Assembly: GCA_015852425.1 (NCBI GenBank) | Contig: JAAAIG010000890.1 | Coordinates: forward strand, 1 to 15,349 | Origin: Gryganskiella cystojenkinii | Lineage: Eukaryota; Mortierellomycota; Mortierellomycetes; Mortierellales; Mortierellaceae | DNA: 15,349 bases | Direction: 5' to 3' | Part shown: piece by piece, positions 9,227-15,349 of the stretch | How the letters are laid out: each line of letters starts with the position of its first letter | How positions within the stretch are numbered: the first letter of the stretch is position 1 | The notes under the pieces: model-generated | Database searches by the model: none | What the model saw: the letters and a program-made list of their open reading frames with translations, nothing else | What the model was told of the DNA's origin: nothing | Program-made: the position numbers and the translations under genes

Positions 9227-10303
9227 ATGGGAGTCATCACACGAGCCGCGGCCAGGAGAGCCAAGGAAAGAGAAGAAGAACAACGGCAATCGAGCTCGGA
9301 GAAGGAGGTAGTCGTAGCCATGACTCGAGATGACTGCCGGGATGGCAACACCGACTTGATACTTTGCACGGATCATGCAAGTACGATCATCGCTCCTGAG
9401 TCCGAAATAGGTTCACAGTCCTCAAAGCCGCAGCAACAGCCTGACTCTCCAAAGACCGCTGTTAAAGTCCAAGTCGAGGATAGGGACAACCGCCCCGGCG
9501 GTGGATATGACGAAGATAGAGATGGAAGGGGAGGAGTCGAAGAACTAGAAGGAGAGGTCAAGTATGATGATGACGGCTGCTCGGACTCGGAAATAAACTC
9601 GGCGAATCCAAAGACTGATGAGACCCAGGGGTTGACCTTGGGATCTGACCAATCCAGGAAGATAAGGAATAAGAAAAAAAACCAACGCCGCAAGAAGAAA
9701 CTCAACCAGGCAAAAGCCGACGGGAGTGTCATGACTGCTGCTGCCAACGTTGATTCCAACGATAATGCGAACGAAAGCGTTCTGGATCGTGTCAAAGCAG
9801 TCTTCAGACGCTCCTCCGATGCAGTTCCTCGTTCCTCGTTATCCTTCACTTTGGCCCCCGAGGACGCCGACGGTGATTTCGACTTCAAAAAAATGAACAC
9901 CTTTGTAACGGATGTCACAGACTATTATAAAGCTCGTTTAAGTCCCGAAGAGCAGGAACTTGAACCGTACATGCACAAGCTCCTCCAAGCCCGGATCTAC
10001 GCCATGGTCTACTACAACGAATCCTTTAAAACCTTTAGCCATATCAGAGACTATTTTACGAATTCAGGGAACTTGGCGACTGTCACAACGGATCCCGCCA
10101 AGGAGAAATCAGATCGTTTGTCGATTTTACGCCACATGCTTGCTTTGCGGTATCTTTTGGTTGAGGCCGAAGCGTCGCGGGTGCTGAGGTTTGGTCTGAC
10201 GAACAAGGAACTGAAAAGACTGGAGGACCTCCGAGTCTTCGTTGAAGAGCTAAATCTTAATCCGAAGGACTTACACGCTATGATTGAAAAGCTTGAATAC
10301 TGA
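9227..10303 (+). CDS. Unrecognised protein, probably nuclear, 358 residues
   Basis: I do not recognise this family. A single uninterrupted frame runs from the ATG at 9227 to the TGA at 10301-10303. I prefer this ATG over the upstream in-frame one at 9068 because the intervening codons derive from a pyrimidine-rich leader; with 9068 the protein would have 411 residues. Residues 1-140 are hydrophilic and acidic, rich in Glu, Asp, Ser and Gly. Residues 145-159 form a strong basic cluster (KIRNKKKNQRRKKK), a likely nuclear or nucleolar localisation signal or RNA-contacting patch. Residues 217-358 look folded and helical, with aromatic residues (TDYYKARLSP, ARIYAMVYYNESF) and a Leu-rich C-terminus that ends in KLEY. 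No catalytic motif, zinc ligand, signal peptide or membrane segment is visible. It converges with a pseudogene whose last codon lies 7 bases away. The frame is intact, so it is probably a real gene. Confidence 0.7.
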   Translation: MGVITRAAARRAKEREEEQRQSSSEKEVVVAMTRDDCRDGNTDLILCTDHASTIIAPESEIGSQSSKPQQQPDSPKTAVKVQVEDRDNRPGGGYDEDRDGRGGVEELEGEVKYDDDGCSDSEINSANPKTDETQGLTLGSDQSRKIRNKKKNQRRKKKLNQAKADGSVMTAAANVDSNDNANESVLDRVKAVFRRSSDAVPRSSLSFTLAPEDADGDFDFKKMNTFVTDVTDYYKARLSPEEQELEPYMHKLLQARIYAMVYYNESFKTFSHIRDYFTNSGNLATVTTDPAKEKSDRLSILRHMLALRYLLVEAEASRVLRFGLTNKELKRLEDLRVFVEELNLNPKDLHAMIEKLEY

Positions 10304-10310
10304 GCCTCCA

Positions 10311-11958
10311 TCAGTGTTCGTGTACATATAAAAATTGCAGCAGCAACAGGTAAACCTCTGCTTCATGCTTCCGTTCCTCCATCACTGCGCGTTCGTTCCA
10401 TATATCGCACTTCTTCACAACAACATCGCAGGCTTGCCATGATGCCTTGTAGGTTTGTGCCCCTTCATCGTACGATATCAGTTGCAAGCTGTCAAAAGCT
10501 GGGACAATCACTCGGGGAATGTTCTTGGACCTTGATCGCGTCTTGGGAGCACGGATCTGGATTATTTTCATGGGATGTTAGTTAAGAGTTGGCTGGAAAC
10601 ACCATTAAGTTGTCAGCTAAGGCGTATCAAACTACAAGGACGACATAGAGCCCTTGAATCGACCCGTCTTTTGTTTGTACAGACTATTGTCTTGCTTTCC
10701 CTCGTCGTTGGGTCGACTCTCATTTTCAAGAATCATTTCCACGGTAGAATCGGTCGGAGGGTCTAAGGCTTGTTTGGAAGCATTCGCCCGTCTTACAAAC
10801 CAGTAAACCACAGGTTACACTGTAGGAGAGAAGGCTCTGTACGATTGAAAGCGATCGCTGTTGAAACCACGAGATTGTTCGTTCCCTCTCGCTTGAAGAA
10901 CCATATTTGCTCGTACGTCGATAGAACGCCGTAATGATATCCATTGAGGCGCATATACCCACATGTCTGTTTGAGAGCGCATGCTGCGCCTCTTGCTACA
11001 CCAGACTGCTCCTGCGCCCTATAATCAGCCACCAAATTTGCCGACTGTAGGATAACCAGTCTCTTGATCTCGATGGGGAAGAGAACCGCCTCTGGTGCAC
11101 TGGGATCACCACTTTCCTTCAAGCTCACAACGTCAGGTCTGCATTTTGCATACTGAGTGCAACCGTTGCCTCAAACTCGAGCCATGTCTTGATATCAGCT
11201 CCCTATGTCCTCAGATCCGTCAGGCTGTCTGAGTGTCGCACTGGGATGATTACATCCTTCACGTATACCAAGAGATATAGGTTCCCACGACGAAACATGC
11301 GCAACAAACTGCCAGCCAGGTAAAATAGCGTGAGTGATATCAAAGTCGCTTGTAGACGGTCCGACGAGTTTTTCAACATTTTGCCAACCTACAAAGTCCT
11401 TGTGAGATGTAAGAACTGTCATTTAGTGAAAGACAAAACAAGATCGCCCAGTGATGCTGCCTAAGCTTCACTCACCTCGCTGCCCTAGCGTCTTTTGCGA
11501 GCTTTCAACAGCGTTCGTGCCGAGACTTCGCTTCTTTCTGTTTTCGACCTGAGATGCTACTGAAGACGTCAAAGACTCGGTGTCTTCGCCAGGTTGTCAA
11601 GTTGCCGTGTTCATTTCATTGGACTATCAATACTTACCAGCATTTCTTTTTTCGAGTACTTTTAATCGACACCCTCGCGAGAGATTCCGATCCCTTGACG
11701 ACATTCGACGCAGTTATCATCTGGGATGCTTTCGATTGTCGGTCCAGCCAGAATGGGACTCAATCGTTGATTTTCCAGTGCGTAAAAATTTCGCAGCAGC
11801 TCCAATTTAACATGCTCTTCCAGGTGGCTTTCCTAGATCTTTTGTTGGTATCTATGATGGCCATGTTGCTTGATGTATACATCAAACTTCTCGAAGAATG
11901 CGCGAGGTGATTTGTCACTGGCAGACACGATCCAAGACGACACAGATTCAGTTGACAT
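10311..11958 (-). pseudogene. Decayed Crinkler-like nuclease-kinase gene, 3' truncated
   Basis: Coding-like sequence runs on the minus strand from an ATG at 11958 (context AACGCCATGTCA) to 10311 but is broken. In-frame stops occur at codon 42 (TAG, 11833-11835) and codon 99 (TAA, 11662-11664). Frameshifts lie near 11195, near 11140 and at 10795-10810. Plausible introns remain: a GTAAGT donor at 11637, a GTGAGT donor at about 11473, and an intron at about 10557-10635 with a CTAAC branch and CAG acceptor. Recognisable pieces include RPDVVS followed by FPIEIKR (about 11061-11140), a PD-(D/E)XK nuclease-like core. Further on, ASWQACDVVVKKCD followed by HEAEVY (about 10350-10450) resembles a protein-kinase N-lobe with its Lys and alpha-C Glu. 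The C-lobe is absent; the sequence ends just beyond the neighbouring gene's stop. Nuclease-like plus kinase pairs are known from Crinkler-type proteins expanded in Mucoromycota. The family call is tentative; the decay is clear. Confidence 0.7.
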
Positions 11959-12047
11959 GGCGTTGGTCGTGAACTAGGACTAGAGCAGGGCAGAAAGACC
12001 TCTCCTAGTCAGGTCGAGGGGGGGAAGGGTACAAGCGGCGTATGTTC

Positions 12048-12146
12048 GTGTAAAGAGAGTAACAAGGGTCAAGGGGTGTCATGCTTGTGTAATGAGGGGA
12101 ACAAGGGTGTAAAGAAGGAAGCAAGGGAGTAAAGAGGGGACCAAGG
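12048..12146 (+). repeat. 20-bp imperfect tandem repeat
   Basis: Units resembling GTGTAAAGAGGGGAACAAGG occur at 12048-12067, 12087-12106, 12107-12126 and 12127-12146. The last three are head to tail, and a degenerate 19-base stretch separates the first. All share the TAA/TAAA core and a terminal CAAGG. It is a purine-rich minisatellite just upstream of the pseudogene start. Confidence 0.8.
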
Positions 12147-12262
12147 GGGCAAAAGATAAATATTCAAGTTGCCAGGTAAAGAACTAGCCGAAGACGGAAA
12201 TAAAGAGTCTATTACACTATCTTGTTTTTGTGAGAATAACCTCGATCATTTCACTTGACCTG

Positions 12263-12277
12263 GTGCCACTGTGGCAC
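12263..12277. repeat. Short perfect palindrome
   Basis: GTGCCAC, one T, then GTGGCAC form a 15-base perfect inverted repeat. Its role is unknown; it could be a protein-binding site or chance. Confidence 0.35.
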
Positions 12278-12654
12278 GGGGGCATGACTGATGGCGGCAA
12301 CATAGGGTCGCTGAGTGTGGTGCAGCTTTTTAGCACATTAAACGCCGAAGGACAGCCACAACTCTAGATTTTATCCACTTCTCGCTTCAGCACGTCTGTC
12401 GGTAAAAACAAAGAGAGGCATTCTTGGATGAAAAGTAGACTTATGGGACTTGCATCCCAAGCACAAGTACAAAAGACAAAAGGGATTCATAGGAAGTCCT
12501 TTAAAAAGACATCGATATTCTTTTATGTGGAGCGCTATAGCACAAAAAAGAACATCCAGGGAGCTACAGTACGCCTCTAAGATTATCCCGTTACAGACAA
12601 TAGCGGAGATGAAGCGGAGCGAGCACGAGAAAGATATTCCAGATCTGACGCGTC

Positions 12655-14475
12655 TTAACCTCCGATCAAGATCATGGGTCGGTTCTTCATATGGACGAGG
12701 TTTGACATGCCCGCATGTTGCTTCTTCTTGTTCTTGACCGCAATCTCGATTACTTCGCGAAGTTCCTCATCCGTCTTGCCCTGGCGCATCATATCCCTGA
12801 GCGAGACCTCGGTGTTACCAAACAGACAGACCTTCAGATTTCCATCCGCCGTGATTCGAAGTCGATTGCAGGTGCCACAGAAATGATCCGACATCGAGGT
12901 AATGAATCCTACTTGTCCTGCAAAACCGGGGACATGATAAGCCTTGGAAGTGTCGTTGGGATCATCGACGAGTTTCTTAAACGTTGGGTGAACCTTTTGA
13001 ATGTTCTGGATTAGCTCCTGGTAAGGGACCAACTTGTTCTCCTTCCATTTGTTTCCTAAAGATGAAAATACAAGTTGCAATGGTTAGTTCCTAAGTGGCC
13101 AATGAGGTAAAGAATTTGGCGAAAAAGAGCTTAATAGAAAATATCTGGTGGCGCTCACGCATGATAACTCACCTCCAAAGGGCATATATTCGATGAATCG
13201 AACGTCTACTTTTTTGTTCCGCGTAAATTCGACAAAGTCCAAGACTTCCTTGTCGTTCGTCTCACGCATCACCACGCAGTTGACCTTGACCGGTGACAAA
13301 CCCAACGCCAGAGCATCGTCAATTGTTTCCATAACTCTTTCGAATCCTTTACGACGGGTCATCAACTCAAACTTGAATCGATCCAGGGTATCCAAACTGA
13401 GGTTGAGCAAGTTCATACCACTGCCGACCAAACTGGGGAGCTTTCGTTTCAGAGCGATACCGTTTGAGGTCATGGCGATGGTCTTGAGTCCCAGCGGTTG
13501 CAACTCGCCCAATTGTGCTAATGTTGGAAAAAAAAAGCAGGAGAGGAGGGTGGAAGTGAGTCATTCGGTTATTTTGCCTAGCTGAAGAGTTGCGCAGTCT
13601 AAAAACAATACGGCGAGAGAACATGGAAACAAAACAACAGAAACACAGCGAGCTCTCTCATCACAGTGTCGTCTTGGCCTTTGATTTAAAAAACATAGTG
13701 ATATATCGTACCAACAAGTTCGTTGATGTCCTTGCGCACAGTCGGTTCGCCTCCTGTGAGTCGAATCTTGGTTACGCCTTCGCCGACGAAAAGACGGGCG
13801 AGTCGGATAATCTCTGGTGTGGTCAAAATGTCATCCTTAGGGGACAGTTCCACTCCTTCTGCTGGCATACAATATGTGCCTAGGATTATGCCAAAAAAAA
13901 CGAGAAAACATAGAAATAAGTAAAATGGAGGGATCACAGTACTTTCGGATTGGCTTTGCTGTAACTCTTATTGCAAGATCTGTTTCGGCTTTGTGCAAAT
14001 CGAAGGTCAACACTTACATCTAAGGTTGCATTTTTCAGTGAGAGAGATTCGGAGGTAGGTGTGTTGCCTTGAGAAATTATCGGTCAAAACGTTGGAGAAT
14101 GGTCGCTCTTGGTCGATGGTTGCAATCTTTGCCTAAATCAAAGAAAAGAGAACATTGAGGGTTAGAGGGCAGATCTGGAAGTAATAACAAAAAGCACAAA
14201 GGACAGGTCAAACTCTCTCGCACCTGGACTCGTTGCTTTATGCTTGTTTGCGACAAGGTTGGAGACAAAGGCGCAGTTGCTGGTAGGGGTGGAGGTGAAT
14301 CCACTTGGGTATCTTCTTGAGGGGCGAGTGCAGGCTGAGAGTAATGACGGAGTGAATGCGTTGAGGAAGCAGGACCAAAGATTCTTGAATGAGACTGTCC
14401 CGGGGCGATGGACCAGCGGAGAAGGGAGATTGCCTGCCTCGAGGGTGCAAAGAGGCCAGTTGCTGTCCTGGACAT
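12655..14475 (-). CDS. MOCS1A: GTP 3',8-cyclase, mitochondrial (MOCS1A/MoaA), five exons
   Basis: Exons: 14475-14224, 14132-14018, 13879-13712, 13517-13173 and 13055-12655. Introns are 91, 138, 194 and 117 nt, all GT-AG. The product has 426 residues. This radical-SAM enzyme starts molybdenum-cofactor synthesis by converting GTP to 3',8-cyclo-7,8-dihydro-GTP, normally in mitochondria. The N-terminal 84 residues are rich in Arg, Ser and Ala with little acid, as in a mitochondrial presequence. The radical-SAM cluster motif is Cys119, Cys123, Cys126 (CNLRCTYC); this motif spans an intron and appears only after splicing. RLTGGEP (162-168) is the SAM-binding glycine motif. MTSNG and MPFGGNKW follow, the latter also made by splicing. 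The C-terminal second-cluster cysteines are 353, 356 and 370 (CGTC, then 13 residues, then Cys). The protein ends NRPMILIGG, the conserved Gly-Gly tail needed for activity in this family. No MoaC domain is attached. Confidence 0.95.
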
Positions 14476-15085
14476 TTTAAAGTTTCGGTGCTTAGTTCTT
14501 GGAGGTGTAGGTTATGTCCGTCGGTGTTTGTCCAGTTCTTTGCGGCAGCTGCTTGTAATGGATGTATTGGAGAAGAGTCGGGTAATGAGAAAAAAGGAGT
14601 GAAAGAGAAAAAGGTGAGGAATGAAAAAAGGATAGAAATGTCCGAGAAATGAGAAAAAAATAAGAGCCAAAAAAGAACGTTTGGAGAAAGAGACAAAAAA
14701 AAAAGTGGCGCTTTGGGAGGGAAACATGACTGGCTGGATGTTACAAAAATCGGAGAAGTGGGGCAGCAGACATCCATGAACGGATCTGGAGGGGAAACAA
14801 GGTTCACTGGTGACTCGGTGGAGTGGTGGAGTGTGTGGGGTGTCGGGTGTAGTCATTTATCCATTGGAAACAAGTCGTGTGGGTGTGTGGGTTACCAACA
14901 AAGAAAGCTCAAATGACGACTCTCCCTTCGTCCCTCCCTGACGATATGCGGACGACCCTACAAGTCTAGCCCAGGTTCCCTCATCACTTCCCCACAAAAA
15001 ACAATCCTTACCAACGATTTGTTGTCGTTGACTTGTTTGAGTCGTTATACATTTTTCTGAAATAATAAAACTGGTGCCTACCCAT
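14476..15085. promoter_or_regulatory. MOCS1A upstream region
   Basis: No gene is supported here. On the minus strand, about 14570-14710 is strongly pyrimidine-rich (runs of T and CT), directly upstream of the MOCS1A ATG, and is presumably promoter and 5' UTR. Beyond about 14850 the composition becomes mixed. Open frames here are low-complexity Phe/Ser/Leu and are not believable proteins. Confidence 0.4.
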
Positions 15086-15349
15086 GAACCTTACGAGGCA
15101 CAGAGATCCTCCGTTCGGCCCTCGCCGTGCAGGATCTGGATGCTGTTTTTGAAGAACAGCGCGCGCCCTTCAAGGGTGTGAATATGGCATGTCCACAACT
15201 TAAGACTGTCCAGAATGGATCATCATGGAGTTCTGAGTCTGAACCACTGAGCATCTTGCTTTTACAGGTTTCTCGGTGTTATTTGCACCACAACCAGCAA
15301 CCCACACATCAGGTGCTGGGATCGAGTTCCGTCCGCACTATTCAAGTTG
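15086..15349 (+). other. Unassigned open frame running off the window edge
   Basis: After a TGA at 15083-15085, one plus-strand frame stays open for about 87 codons to the end of the window (it includes LRSALAVQDLDAVFEEQ). Shorter open frames exist on the minus strand over the same bases, some faintly reminiscent of WD-repeat wording. I recognise no family, see no clear start codon or splice acceptor, and cannot choose the strand. It may be part of a gene or a relic continuing to the right. Confidence 0.2.

Larger units (their letters stand above)
11959..12654. other. Intergenic region with tandem repeat, no gene seen
   Basis: This lies upstream of the pseudogene start and beyond the MOCS1A stop. 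It holds a 20-bp tandem repeat, an AATAAA (12196-12203 area) followed by a T-rich stretch on the plus strand, and a short perfect palindrome at 12263-12277. No supported coding frame was found. I also looked on the minus strand below the MOCS1A stop for a MoaC-like domain and saw none. Confidence 0.5.

Noticed and set aside
10793..10812. GTAAGA in the pseudogene read as an intron donor to rescue the frame
   Set aside because: The 160 bases after it remain coding-like in another frame, so an 8-bp duplication fits better than an intron.
14238..14807. Minus-strand 189-codon frame upstream of MOCS1A
   Set aside because: Pyrimidine-rich 5' region gives Phe/Ser/Leu low complexity, and it overlaps MOCS1A exon 1 in another frame.
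1..15349. CRISPR arrays, bacterial operons, intact transposons, tRNA or rRNA genes
   Set aside because: None seen. The genes have spliceosomal introns and eukaryotic families, and no terminal repeats or transposase motifs were found.

Overview
The window looks like nuclear DNA of an early-diverging filamentous fungus. Evidence: short GT-AG introns (about 80-200 nt) with GTAAGT/GTGAGT-like donors, a fungal inositol phosphorylceramide synthase, a mitochondrial-type molybdenum-cofactor gene, and a decayed nuclease-kinase gene of the Crinkler-like kind common in Mucoromycota. Mortierellomycotina is my best guess; this is inference, not proof.

Layout. (1) 108-3841, minus strand: one two-exon gene for a predicted 1178-residue protein that joins a PARP-type ADP-ribosyltransferase domain, a coiled-coil middle, a RING-H2 finger and a Deltex C-terminal (DTC) domain. 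The two exons look like separate genes if splicing is ignored. The 197-nt intron splits the last part of the PARP fold, so splicing is what makes that fold complete. This is the most interesting object here. (2) 4623-6561, minus: two-exon AUR1, the fungal sphingolipid enzyme and aureobasidin target, with an unusually long Ser-rich tail. (3) 6562-9226: a long gene-poor spacer between divergent genes. (4) 9227-10303, plus: an unrecognised 358-residue protein, probably nuclear. (5) 10311-11958, minus: a pseudogene with a PD-(D/E)XK-like segment and a truncated protein-kinase N-lobe, carrying two in-frame stops and three frameshifts. It stops 7 bases beyond the stop of gene 4. (6) 12048-12146: a 20-bp tandem repeat. 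(7) 12655-14475, minus: five-exon MOCS1A/MoaA radical-SAM enzyme with a probable mitochondrial presequence. (8) 15086-15349: an unassigned open frame running off the window.

How the parts relate. The genes do not form a pathway or operon. The functional story lies within gene 1. In animals PARP9 works as a heterodimer with the Deltex ligase DTX3L, and Deltex RING-DTC modules ubiquitylate ADP-ribose. Here writer (PARP), reader (DTC) and ligase (RING) are in one chain. Its DTC active-site residues follow the DTX3L pattern (His, Tyr, Glu), and its PARP domain has a His-Tyr-Glu triad. All splice sites were deduced by eye from frame continuity and family motifs; no transcript data were available.
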